Positions 1 through 9,494 of a stretch of 30,758 nt of DNA are shown piece after piece. Location of the stretch: the NCBI GenBank assembly GCA_001584585.1, contig LSYV01000114.1, positions 179,901 to 210,658 of the forward strand, in the 5' to 3' direction. The notes under the pieces are model-generated. The model was not told the origin of the DNA. It made no database searches and saw only the letters and a program-made list of their open reading frames with translations. Made by a program: the position numbers and the translations under genes. Origin of the DNA: Gonium pectorale. Lineage: Eukaryota > Chlorophyta > Chlorophyceae > Chlamydomonadales > Volvocaceae. Numbering within the stretch: the first letter of the stretch is position 1; every line of letters begins with the position of its first letter.

Positions 1-570
1 CCTCCTGGGTGGCATGAGGCGGCAGCCCCCAGGGGCCTGACGTGTCCACCCGCGCCGCAGGAGGCCCCCCTCCCTTGCGCCTTGCCCCGTCCTGCAACGC
101 CCGACGTGTGTGTGTGTGCGCGCGATGTGTGTGCTGCTGCCGGTACGGGGGCTGCATGCCACGACCACGACTCCGCAGCACGGAGGCGCTCTGCCACGGA
201 GGGCTGCACAACAGAGGGCTGCACAACAGAGGGCTGCACGCGCCGGACAACCCACCGCATCACCCACGCCGCCTGGACTTGACCCGTCGACCCCCCCCCC
301 CCCGACGCGCCTCCGCCGGTCGCCTGTCAAAACTGTTTCGTCGCGCAGCCTTTGACGACTCGGGATGACGTGGCGCCTTCCGGCTCCTCCACTGAGAACG
401 CCTCCCAACCCTGTGTCCCACTCCCCTCTCCCCACTCTGCGCCCTGGAATGCGCCTCAGGCCTCCCTAGCGAGGACGCCTTTTCATCCTCTGCCCCCCCC
501 TCCGCGCCCCGTTTCCCTTTTTCATTACACCACCCCACCCCGGGCCCCCCCATCGCCACCCGCCCGCCAG
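1..570 (+). other. Intron of the NAA50-like gene (3' part)
   Basis: No exon could be supported here. The acetyltransferase segment that should precede the last exon (a strand ending in something like LHVQ) is not encoded in any frame, so the preceding exon lies left of the window. The intron ends in a C-rich tract followed by CAG at 568-570. It contains a short tandem repeat (GGGCTGCACAACAGA units at about 201-240), a C run near 290-302, and a diverged copy of a dispersed repeat at 387-412. Confidence 0.7.
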
Positions 571-693
571 GTGGATAACGAGGAGGCCATCCGGTTCTAC
601 GAGCGCCACGGCTTTGCGCGCGGGGTAATTATCAAGGACTACTACAAGAAGCTCAGCCCGCCGGACGCCCTGGTCCTGTCCAGGAAGCCGTAG
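571..693 (+). CDS. NAA50: N-alpha-acetyltransferase 50-like, last exon (partial)
   Basis: Only the C-terminal 40 codons and a TAG stop are in the window. The peptide starts VDNEEAIRFYERHGFARG, continues with IIKDYYKKL, then PPDALVL, and ends in SRKP. This is the end of a GNAT-fold acetyltransferase of the NAA50 (NAT13/San) type: N-E-x-A-I-x-F-Y marks the last helix, the F-Y-E-R-H-G-F turn is typical of GNAT enzymes, and K-x-Y-Y-K followed by D-A-x-V-L is characteristic of NAA50. Family members acetylate N-terminal Met-started peptides, associate with the NatA complex in the cytosol and act in sister-chromatid cohesion. The acceptor is CAG at 568-570. A TGTAA signal lies 280 nt after the stop. 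Assignment to NAA50 rather than another NAT rests on this short segment and general family knowledge. Confidence 0.85.
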   Translation: MDNEEAIRFYERHGFARGVIIKDYYKKLSPPDALVLSRKP

Positions 694-771
694 CCGGTGC
701 CGGAGCCGTAGCTGGAGCGGCGGGCCCTGAGGCGGGGCGGGCATCGGGGCGAGCATGATGGGTACATATGT

Positions 772-862
772 GTTGAAAAGTAAAACGCATACGACGAGCG
801 TAAGCGCGAAAGTTATGGCGTCGTTGTAGGATCCAGCTCCAGCGGCAGTCGAAGGGGTGATG
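772..862 (+). repeat. Dispersed repeat family A, copy 1
   Basis: It starts GTTGAAAAG and contains CGCATACGACGAGCG, then AAGCGCGAAAG, and ends near TCGAAGGGGTGATG. It aligns over about 90 bp with the copy at 13551-13641 and over about 58 bp with the copy at 2654-2712, with few substitutions. All three are on the + strand. The ACGACG and CGTCGT blocks inside can pair as a hairpin. No terminal inverted repeats or target duplications could be confirmed. Confidence 0.8.
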
Positions 863-972
863 TCCCTGCATGTCAGTTCGGCGGCGACCACCACCGTAGC
901 CCCCGATGCGGCCCAGAATTCTCTCTGGGGTGACCCTATGCAATGCCGTGCTGGGATGCGCCTAGTCATGTG

Positions 973-977
973 TGTAA
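973..977 (+). promoter_or_regulatory. TGTAA polyadenylation signal of the NAA50-like gene
   Basis: TGTAA is the usual poly(A) signal of chlorophycean algae. This is the first copy on the sense strand after the stop at 691-693 and would give a 3' UTR of roughly 300 nt. The position is inferred; no cleavage site can be seen. Confidence 0.5.
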
Positions 978-2520
978 GGGGGAGCATGTGCGTGTGCGTG
1001 TGTGACCTTGTGTGGAGCCCGTAGGCGTGGTGCAGAGAGCGGAAAGTGCGGGGCCTGTGGGTGGGTCTGCGGACGGAGGTGCGACTGCAGGCTGGCGGCG
1101 GTGCCCGTGGGTGCGTTGGCGCCGCTGCCAGGTGGGCGCCCCGGGGTTGGGGTGGGGGTGGGGGTCGGGGTCGGGGTGGCTGTTTTTTGGCGCCTCTACT
1201 GTGCCGACGAACGCTGTGTGGGCGGCGCTCCGAGCCGACGGCGCAGGCGGAGGGATAGCGGGCAGTGTGCGCGCCACCTCCGCCTGCTGGGCGGGAGGGA
1301 GGCTTGCAGCGGGGGGGGGGGCTGAAGGCGGATGAGGGGTCCAGCGTGAGGAGGCGGAGGGGTGCGGCAGTCGGCGCTTGGAGGGGGTGTAGGGGTCAGC
1401 ACCGGGGCTGCAGCACGCGGGATGCCGCCGTGCGTCCGGATGCTTGGGTTTGCCCCCCGCTGCGTTCTGATTATTCGGCCTTCCCCCGCCCATTTCTGGG
1501 AGCAGGCAGCTGCCGATGGCTTGGAAAGGGGGCGGGGGTAAGTGACGCAGCGGCGGCGTGGGCCTCAGCGGCGGGGCGCGAGGGCAGGAGTGCCCGCCGG
1601 CCAGCCTTCAGGAGGCGGCCGCCTTGCCTGTCCGCGCCTGCGCGGAAGCGGCTGCTGACCTGTGCGCGCTTTGTGTGTGTGGGGGGGGGGGGCGCCGGCG
1701 CCAGGCGCCCGCCGCGTCATGATCATTGTCCCCACGGCGGGGTGGGGGTTGGGGGTGGGTGGGCGTGTGTTGCAAGGCCCAGCAAGGGGGAGGAGTGGGG
1801 GCTGTGCGCGGCGTGCCAACGTGCCGGCGCTGCGGTGCGCACAGCAACGCCCTGCTGGCTGGCTGGCTTGGCTGCCGTACGAGGCGGCAGGCAGAGTGAC
1901 TCGCTCCGGGCAGGCGCAACCGTGGCAGGCCGCGCCGCGCCGCGCCGCGTCGGGCCGCGAGTGGGTGTCGCTGTCGGTGTCGCTGTCGGTGTCGCTGTCG
2001 GGGCAGGGCCGGTGCTGGCGGTGCCCGCCGCACCGCGCCAAACGCCCAGCGCGTGTGGCTCTGGCCCGTATCGCTGGTTCGCTGCACCTGCGCCCCCGGG
2101 CGGCGGTCCCAGGGCCGTGCGGCGTGGCGTTGCCGCTTTGCAGCCGCGCGCCTGAGGGCCCTGGCGGCGCCGTGGACGTCCGGCCGGACTTTTCACACCG
2201 GGGCGCACTGCAGCTGCTGGCCGCTGGCCGCCACTGGCGCACCCGGCGCGGCTCACGAGCCGGCGGCGCGTGCGGCCGCGGGGAAGGTGGCGGGCTGGCC
2301 ACTTCCACGGCCATTCCTAGGGTTCGTTGGTCGACTCTGGCCTCATGCCGGCCTGTGTGTGCGTGCCCGCCGGGGGCTGCGACTCGCGCCCCACAGACGA
2401 GCGCATGGGCCGTTGGGCCGTGGGGTGGGGTGCAAGGTGGAAAGAATGTTACCCCTCCACGCGCACCCCCGATGCCTGCCCACAACGCTGGAATGCGGGT
2501 TGTGTGTCCCTCGGTGGGGG

Positions 2521-2550
2521 GTAGAGGGTTGGAAGGCATTCTCAGTAGAG
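2521..2550 (-). repeat. Dispersed repeat family B, copy
   Basis: Read on the minus strand it contains CTACTGAGAATGCCTTCC followed by AACCCTCTAC. The same block recurs at about 14978-15005 on the plus strand, at 14291-14313 on the minus strand, and in diverged form at 387-412 and 17475-17497. All lie in introns or between genes. Confidence 0.75.
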
Positions 2551-2653
2551 AAGCCCTGGGGCGCATAGGGCTGGGGGCGCGGTGGGGTGGGGGCGCTGCA
2601 CGCATGAAACGGCCCAGGTCGGGCATACACATGACCAGCGGCTTTGCAGTTGG

Positions 2654-2712
2654 GTTGAAAAGGAACAACGCATACGACGAGCGTAAGCGCGAAAGTTATG
2701 ATGTCGTCGTGT
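2654..2712 (+). repeat. Dispersed repeat family A, copy 2 (short)
   Basis: This is the shorter copy. It shares GTTGAAAAGG, CGCATACGACGAGCG and AAGCGCGAAAG with the other two, has one extra C in the GGAACAACG part, and diverges after the TCGTCGT block. Its inner blocks ACGACGA and TCGTCGT are still complementary. It sits close to the point where the G/C strand bias of the intergenic region reverses. Confidence 0.75.
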
Positions 2713-3897
2713 CTGGGGGGGAATGCCCTGTGGCTGCCCGCCCCCCCCCCGCACCCCGCAGCACGGCCGACTGCTAGGTGGGGGGCCCACAAGGGGCACC
2801 TCGTACCACAGCACATGGGCGGGGACCGCACGCCGCCGCTCCGCCGCAGCACTTGCCTGCGGAAAGGCAACGCCGGAGCCGCGCCCCGGAGCCTTGCTAA
2901 CAGCCCCACGCCACCTCGCCCCCGCCTCACCCGCGCCCACATCCGCGCCCCTGCCCCGCATGCGCCTCGTCCCCTCCCCCCTCCCCCCCGCGTCGTGCGG
3001 CACTGCCCGTGCACGCCACCCACGCCATCAGCCGGGTGGGTGTGTGGGAGGGGCTGCGGGCGGGCGGGCGGGCGCCTCGTGCGATGCTTGCCAGGCAGCT
3101 GCCCGGCGGGCCCACCCCGGCCGCCTCGTGCCCAGCTGCCCACAGGGTGCGGCGCCGCTCACACGCCCGCGCCTATGCCCCCCTCCCCATCGCAGACGCC
3201 TGCCCCGACCTTCGGCTGCCGCACGTCCCAGACCCTTCCTTCGAACCGGAGGCCCCCCCCGGTCCCTCACCGAGCATGCCCCGCGCATCAAACATATACC
3301 ACCACCACCACCACCACGCGCCTGCCCTCAACCCCAACCGCCCTTTCCCCCCTCCCAACTGCAATGGCCACGACCTGCGAGGACTGCCCCCGCGTGTCGC
3401 GTGTTTGCCCTCCCCCTCTCTGCACACACCGGCCAGCTTTTATTAGCTGCAAACTCTCTCTCTCCCTCTCTTCTCGCCGGGACACAAAGGCGAATGCGGC
3501 CTCCATGTTCCGGAGGCTCCAGCACACCGAATTTCCATCGTCACACACTTCCAGGCTCACGGCCACGCGCCCACAGCGTACAGGCGCACGCAGGCGAAGC
3601 CGAAAGGCCCGCAACCCTGCCCGCAATGAAACCCTGCTCCGTGCATTCATTTGTGCGTCGAGCGAGCTCGGCCAACAGCCTCCGAACGGCCCGCGCCCAC
3701 CCCTGTCAAAAGTATACGCATGCCGTGTACGGGTACACACACACCGCACGCGCACCGAGCAGGGAGCCGCCACGCAGCCGGGCAAGTCGCGCACAGCGGT
3801 CCCCAGGTGAACCCCAACCCCCCTCCTCGCAGGGGAGGCCTGGCTCTCAGCCCAGCCCCCAGCCATGCAGGCCCGCACCCGCGACCACACTGCCGCC

Positions 3898-3902
3898 TTA
3901 CA
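3898..3902 (-). promoter_or_regulatory. TGTAA polyadenylation signal of the ICT1-like gene
   Basis: The plus strand reads TTACA here, which is TGTAA on the minus strand, about 362 nt beyond the ICT1 stop. It is the first such signal found downstream of that gene and fits the 3' UTR lengths usual in chlorophycean algae. Usage is inferred. Confidence 0.45.
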
Positions 3903-4263
3903 CCCTGCGCCGTACGGACATTCGCGCATCGCCGCCAGCGCGGTCAGTCCCCAGCTGCACCCTCACAGGCGGTCCGCCCCCAGCCCAGCCCCAAGGCACG
4001 CAGGCCCGCACAGCCCCGGCCCCATGAGCAGCAGCAGCCCACCTGCAGCAACGCTGCAGAGCGATGGCAAGCCCTCCCCCCCCCCCACCACACACACCCG
4101 GCGAGGCACGCCGGCCCCGCTGCGCGCGTTATCGGCCGCAGCCCCAGCCGCAGCCCATCGGTGCGCCCGCCTCGCGCGCAGCGCACGGGGCTGCAGGCCC
4201 AGGCCACCCCCCCTTTTGCGGCCACACGGTTGGAGCCGCAAGGCCGAGTCGTCGCACCCGCCC

Positions 4264-5946
4264 TCAGTCCCAGTCGCGCCGGGAGCGCTCCTTCTTCCGC
4301 ACCGAGTCCTTCTTCTTGGCGTCCAGGCGCTTCTCCTTGCCGGCCTTGATCCTGGTGGTGGTGGTGTGTGTGTGGGGGGGGGAGGGGGGTAGGCAGGCAC
4401 GCAGACAACAGGAAAGCAACGTAGCCGGCCGCCCATGAACCCAGCAAAAATGCGCGCGTGTGTGGGGGACCCGTGTTCTATAGATGTGTGGGGGGGACGC
4501 GTGTCTGTACGGCGCATGTCGTGTGTGCGCTTGTGTCGTGTGTGCGCTTGTTTCGTGTGTGCAACCCAAGGTTGGCAAGAGCGGGTGCAGCCGTGCGGGT
4601 CCGGGTCCGGATCCGGGTCCAGGGCGCGCTGCGTTGCGTTGCGTTGCGCGGCGCGGTGCGGTGCGGCGGCCAACTCACTGCGCCTTGACGCGCTTGATGG
4701 TCTCTGGGTCGGCCTCCTTGGGCGTCACGTACTCGACGGCGCGGTCGATGATCTCCTGCAGCTTGGCCAGCGCGTCGTCCAGGTTCTGGCTGCTCGGGTG
4801 GAGGGGGGGGTGAGGGGGGTGAGGGGGGCGTGGGCGGCGGGAGCGAGGCGGGGGAGCCAAGGGGGAAGCGGAGGCTGGATTAACGAGCGGGTGGCATAAC
4901 GGGGCGCCAGCGGGGGAGGTGGGGGGGGGGGGCGCAAAGCCCCGCACGGATGAGGCCCAAAGGCAGGCCCCCGAGGCCCACTGGCGATGTGCAAGTGGGG
5001 CGGGTGCGCTGTTGTGTGTGTTTGGGGGGTGGGGCGTCAGCGTCGCTTCACCCCCCGCGAACGCCCCACCCACTGGCGATGGATGGATGGGTGGGTGGGT
5101 TGGGGGCACAACGCAAGCGCGCCAGCCACCGCCGCCACGCACTGCCCCAGTGGGGCGAGGCGTAGCGCAGGTGCAACTGCCGAGGCAGCGCAGCTGGCAC
5201 CTCCAACTCAGCCAGCCAGCCATAGCCAGCCAGCCAAGCCAAGCCAAGCACGCGCGTGCGAGGTTGGTCCGGCACCAGCAGCGCGCTGGCTTGTCACACC
5301 CGTCCCGGCACCCAGGCCCTGCCACGGCCCCACCCGCCGTCCTTCCCAAGCCCCGGCTGCTGCTGCCGCGGCGGCTGCCATGCGCTGTACCGCAAATGAA
5401 GTTACACAACCAACTGCTTTGCATCAACCAGGTCGCAAGCAAGGAACGAGCCCAGCCGCGCACCGCAGCCTGGCAACTGGAGCTGCTAGCTGCCACCGCC
5501 ACTGAATTCCATCGCTGTAGCAGACCAACATGCGCCGACCCTGCCTCCGCCGCGCCCGACCCAGCAGGAGCTGCGATGCTGCCCCGCCCGCCCGCCGCCC
5601 GTGCGTGGTGTGGTTGCGGTGCCCCCGCCCCGCCCCCCCGCCCGCCCCCAGCTCGTCGTTGTTCATTCCCCTTTCCCTTCAACCCCCCCCCGCCCCCCCC
5701 GCCGCCATGCACCCACGCTTGCGTCCGGTGGCGCTGCGACTGCATGACCAGCACGCCGTCGCTCGTGAAGCGGTTCTTCTCCTGCGGGCGTCGCGTCCGG
5801 GCGTGCGCGGGCAGGGGCGTGGGGGTGGGGTGGGGGGCAGGAGTGGGGAGCGAGGTGGGATGCATTGGAGGCGAGCGGGGGCCACAAGCACGCACGCACG
5901 CACGCAGGGATGGGCGTGCGTGTGTGTATGGCAGCTGCAAGTCAAG

Positions 5947-5987
<41 letters not shown>

Positions 5988-8648
5988 ACCCCGGCTTGTA
6001 TCGTCCGCTCCCAGCCACAAGCAAGGCCCCTTCCGCTTCCCTTGAGCCCAGCTACAGAATGCACTTACGTGCCTACAACGAAGCCAGTGCACCCCAGGCA
6101 GTAGCCCGATAGCCGCCGTCCGCCCCCCACCCTATTGCCCTCCCACGAACGCAGGCATCCCCCTCCCACCATGACCCCCCCACCCAGCCCCACCCACCCA
6201 CACAAACCCCCAACCCCACCCCACGATGCAACCCAGCCACCCACCCACCAGCTGCCTCATCGCGTCCTTGACCTCGTCGGGTATCCACGAGGCCCGGCCC
6301 AGGTCGAACCGCATGTCCACCTTGGTGTTGACCTTGTTCACGCTGCACGCACACAGCGGCAACAGCAGCACACACGCAGCAGCATCGCCACCACGATTCA
6401 CTGCTACTCGACCCACCAGGCGAAACAGTAGTCCCGTCTCCCGTGCACGTCAGCGGCGGTTGGGCAGTTGGGCGGTTGGGCGGTTGGGCACGCACGCGCG
6501 CGACCTTCCCGGTGTCCCGATCAACCCACCAGCCTCCCTCCCTTCAATCGATGCCCGCCCCGTCCGGCCACCCAGCGCGGGCGCAACGCACAGCCTGCAC
6601 ACCGCATGCCGCCCGCCCCATCGTCCGGTCCTCCTATCCTCCCTATCCTGCCATGCCCAGTAACAAAGCAGCAGGCCGGCTAGGATGCCTTTGCTCGCTA
6701 TATCTTAGACCTGTTGTCCGCACTCCGTACAACGCATCCTCCTACCTGCAATACGCTGACCGCCCTATCGTTCTGCCCCCCCCCCATCCTCCTATATGCC
6801 CAGCAACAGACACATACACACAGCAGCCACTCCACACGCATGATGCGGCCAGGCCTGTTTCATAGACCTGTCTTGGGCATACTGTTCCGCACACATACCG
6901 CACGCACGAGGCTGCCACAATGCTACATGCGCAGCGGCGCCCAGCACCACCACCTCCATGCCGTCAGCGGTGCCAACCAAGTAATAAGAGAATCAGGCAT
7001 CATCGGGCGGCAGGGTACGAAGCAAGGCGTAGGATGGGTGGGGCACAGCCATGCACACACGCCGCACACTGCGCCGCCCGCGCGCAGGGGGGTCCGGATT
7101 GCTCCAGAGCCGCCCAGCGGATGGACCCAGCGGGAGGGGAGACTACCAGGTGGGGGGCGGGGGCGGGAAGGCCGTGACCTTCTGTGCCGCATGCCCCTGC
7201 TGTATACATCACAACCATTGTAGCAAGGGGCCTATGCCCAGAGCTACAGATGCCAGAGAATAAGCGTCGTGGGAGGCCTTTCGGGCACCGCTGGTTCAAC
7301 CTGCCAACCAGACAACGCACCCAGCCATGAAAGAAGTGTGTGGCGGCGAACCGGTGCCCCCATACACACGGGCAGGCAGGCAGGTAGGCGAACCGGTGCC
7401 CCCATACACACGGGCAGGCAGGCAGGTAGGCGAACCGGTGCCCCCATACACACGGGCAGGCAGGCAGGTAGGCGGGCAGGTAGGCAGCTGCGCACATGCG
7501 CACCCGCCCCGAGGAGCAACGAGCCGCAGCCGCCACGCACACAGACAACCGGCAGCAGCACGGCCCCCAGCAGCCATCGCCGACCGATTTACTCACTTCT
7601 GACCCCCGGCGCCGCTCGACCGCGCAAAGGATATCTCCACGTCGTCTGCGGTCAGCCCGCCCGCCCGCCCGCATGCACGGCGGTAGGCGGGGGTAGGTGC
7701 GGCCGGGCGGGGGTTGGGCGGGGTGGGGTGGGGGGAGGAGGCGGCGGGATGGAGGCAGGGTGCGGGTGGGTGGGTGGGTGGGCAATGAGCAGGCCGTCCA
7801 TCCGGAGCGCCGTGTGTGCTTGCGTGCTCGCTGGGTGCGGGTGCGCACGCAGCGTGTGGAGGAGATACAGCGTGTACAGCGCGGCAGTGTGGCGGCGGCT
7901 GCTGCCCGCCTAGGCAGCAGCAGCAGGCGGCGGGCCCAGCCAGCAGCTGGCAGCGGAGCCAAGTACGACCGCACGTACGGTATGTTGCGCACCGGACCAG
8001 GCCAGCGACCTCCATCCACAACCGCGGACTGCCGCTGCCACACGCGACTGCTGCGCGTCCGCCGGTCATTACTCCATCCCGGATGGCCGGTGGTCCGCAC
8101 CGGTGAGGTTAGGCGATCGAGCAGCAGCAGGGGTCGGTAGGTGTGGACGCACGGCACGGCGCAGTATGTGGCGTACGGGTATTGTATCAAGCGCCAGCGC
8201 ACAAGCGTACCCATGCTGGGCCCCACCCGCGCCCCCCCACTTTCCACCCCCACTTTCCACGTCCACTTTCCACTCCCACTTTCCACCCCCGCTGTCCACC
8301 CCCACTTTCCACTCCCACTTTCCACCCCCACTTTCCACCCCCGCGCCCACGCCCCAGGTGCCCGCCCTTGGCTGTCAGGCGCCGCCCCTCCCGGCGCGTC
8401 CCACGCGCCGACGCACCCTTCGTGATGGGCCGCACGTTGAAGGTGGGCTTGGGCGGTGGGGCTGCGGCCTGGGCTGCTGCTGGCGCAGACTCCGGCGCAG
8501 CTGAGACCACAAAGCCACGGCCGAATAGACGCGGGCAGTACGGGCGCGCTAGCTTGGCGGAGAGGGCAAGGGCCGGGTTGCGCGGCAGAGTGTGCTGCAA
8601 GCGGTGCGGCAGCCCGCACAGTTGGGCAACTAAACGCATTGCCAGCAT
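4264..8648 (-). CDS. ICT1: ICT1/ArfB-type peptidyl-tRNA hydrolase (RF-1 domain), organellar
   Basis: Six exons on the minus strand, all phase-consistent: 8648-8417, 7645-7597, 6342-6249, 5781-5717, 4792-4679 and 4351-4264. They give 213 residues (human ICT1 has 206). Residues 1-52 have no acidic residue and many Arg, as in a mitochondrial (or plastid) transit peptide. The catalytic GGQ loop is at 91-93 in SSGAGGQNVNKVNTKVDMRF, the hallmark of release-factor-like hydrolases. ITKDDVEISFARS precedes it and ASWIPDEVKDAM follows. The Lys/Arg-rich C-terminal tail (about 180-213, ending RSRRDWD) is the ribosome mRNA-channel-binding extension of ICT1/ArfB. Family role: codon-independent release of peptides from stalled organellar ribosomes; ICT1 is also a mitoribosome subunit. 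Introns are large (0.77 to 1.25 kb in most cases) and carry tandem repeats. Exon 2 is only 49 nt and ends two bases after the GGQ codons. The donor of exon 3 (CTG then GTGGGT) was chosen by phase. The family is certain; the organelle is inferred. Confidence 0.95.
5653..5681 (+). repeat. Dispersed repeat family C, copy 1
   Basis: The block CGTCGTTGTTCATTCCCC followed by TTTCCCTTC lies in ICT1 intron 4. The same sequence occurs in reverse complement at about 14339-14373 in an intron of the JmjC gene, immediately next to a family B copy. A degenerate relative (CCGTTTCCCTTTTTCATTAC) is at about 509-528. Confidence 0.6.
5948..5986. repeat. (CA)n microsatellite
   Basis: About 19 uninterrupted CA dinucleotides in ICT1 intron 4. 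On the sense (minus) strand of the gene this reads as TG repeats. A shorter CA run is at 21384-21406. Confidence 0.95.
7345..7470 (+). repeat. Minisatellite, 42-bp unit, 3 copies
   Basis: Three identical head-to-tail units begin at 7345, 7387 and 7429. Each runs from GGCGAACCGGTGCCCCC through CATACACACGGG to (GGCA)n GGTA. They lie in ICT1 intron 2 between exons 7597-7645 and 6249-6342. Because 42 is divisible by three, long spurious open frames pass through the array on both strands. Confidence 0.95.
8235..8338 (+). repeat. Minisatellite, 13-bp unit, about 8 copies
   Basis: Eight units close to CCCCACTTTCCAC, with T, GT and GCTG variants, lie in ICT1 intron 1 (8416-7646), about 80 bp from the donor of exon 1. 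On the sense strand the array is G-rich (GTGGAAAGTGGGG). Confidence 0.9.
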
Positions 8649-9494
8649 GTTTCAATACTGTGCTGGAATATTAAATATGACATGCATGGGTGTACAGGCT
8701 CTCCTGGCCAAACCGTCCCTTGGTCTGGTTCCGTTTGATGGCCGAATTTGGCCGTTGCCCTGTTACCGTGTTCAAACACCAATACACACTGCAATCGACA
8801 ACACATAAACGCATACCTGCGAATAAAACTATAAAATTGTATTGCCTTGGCCGCCCAACCTATCGGCGGTGCCTTCTTGGACCTTGTTACCTTTCGTCTG
8901 GGGGCGTGCAATATGAGGCCCTGATATGATACTGCTTCACAGTCAATCGGGGCCCAGCAGTGGTTTCCCAGCAGCCCGGCGCGGTCAACCTACCTCCGCT
9001 CGAGCGGTCACGTCATGTCCGCGGGCGCGGAGCAACCGCCCCCGGGGGTGGTAGTTGGCCGGGTGCGACCTGCCTGCACGAGGGCCGGGAATCAGCGCGG
9101 AACGCGTGCCTGTAGATGTATGTATGCCGCGGGTGTTGCACCTGCTGCGTGCACGCCCGCCCACACACGGTGTTGCTCAGGCCGCTTGCTTTGCTCGCTG
9201 CTGCCTGACATGTAGAATTGTTTGAGCACGTTGTGACGCAATTCCAACGCACGGTTGCTCATTGCGGACGGACCTTGGCTGGCTGCTGCACGCAAGTACG
9301 CAGTAGCTCACCCCGCTGCTGCAGCAGCAGGGCCCGCCTATTCGTCTGCCTCGCCCGCCATGCCCTGTACTCGGCGCCCTGCTGGAAACGTCACACCTCC
9401 GGGTGTGAATGGCCGTAGCTAGAGGTTGCCTTCCCCGTTTCTGTTTCTTTGTTGGACCCCACTCCACCCTGCTGCTGCCTGCCGCCATGCATGC
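8649..9494. promoter_or_regulatory. Divergent promoter region between ICT1 and the JmjC gene
   Basis: About 0.85 kb separate the ICT1 start (8648, minus) from the first supportable start of the JmjC gene (9495, plus). The ICT1-proximal half (8640-8940) is clearly more AT-rich than the surrounding DNA and has a TATA-like AACTATAAAATTG at about 8827-8839, roughly 180 bp upstream of the ICT1 ATG. The other half is GC-rich and may hide a short first exon of the JmjC gene: an ATG at 9015 opens 66 codons, and 9216-9291 has acceptor- and donor-like flanks. None of these could be linked with confidence. Confidence 0.45.

Larger units (their letters stand above)
694..4263. other. Convergent intergenic region and 3' UTRs, no supported gene
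   Basis: This 3.6 kb lies between the stops of NAA50 (+) and ICT1 (-). Open frames over 300 codons exist on both strands, but they consist of low-complexity G/T- or C/A-rich sequence without family motifs or coherent splice structure. The + strand is G/T-rich from about 980 to 2620 and turns C-rich from about 2735 to 4250. Contents include TGTAA signals for both genes, a 12-bp tandem repeat (GGTGTCGCTGTC, three units, 1964-1999), a GGGGT/GGGGTC stretch at 1141-1180, a CCA run near 3298-3317, and copies of two dispersed repeats. Confidence 0.6.

Noticed and set aside
60..105. Possible NAA50 exon after CGCCGCAG
   Set aside because: The reading (EAPLPCALPRPATPD) does not resemble the acetyltransferase segment expected before the last exon.
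1141..1180. G-rich GGGGT/GGGGTC stretch resembling telomeric repeat
   Set aside because: It does not match TTTTAGGG or TTAGGG-type telomere units and is interspersed with other simple sequence.
2698..4027. Plus-strand open frames of 370 and 434 codons
   Set aside because: They are Pro/Ala/Arg/His low-complexity translations of C-rich DNA with no motifs. Two overlapping frames are equally long, which is expected in such sequence.
7345..8338. Regular repeats that superficially resemble a CRISPR array
   Set aside because: Units are contiguous without unique spacers, lie in introns of a eukaryotic gene, and have no cas genes nearby.
7000..8655. A 551-codon minus-strand open frame overlapping ICT1
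   Set aside because: It is in a different frame from the ICT1 exons and is kept open by the 42-bp array and GC-rich intron sequence. It has no recognisable protein features.
9015..9212. 66-codon plus frame from ATG 9015 as first exon of the JmjC gene
   Set aside because: The first codons are well biased but the rest is Cys/Arg-rich, and no donor joins it in phase to the next exon. It is kept only as a possibility in the promoter entry.
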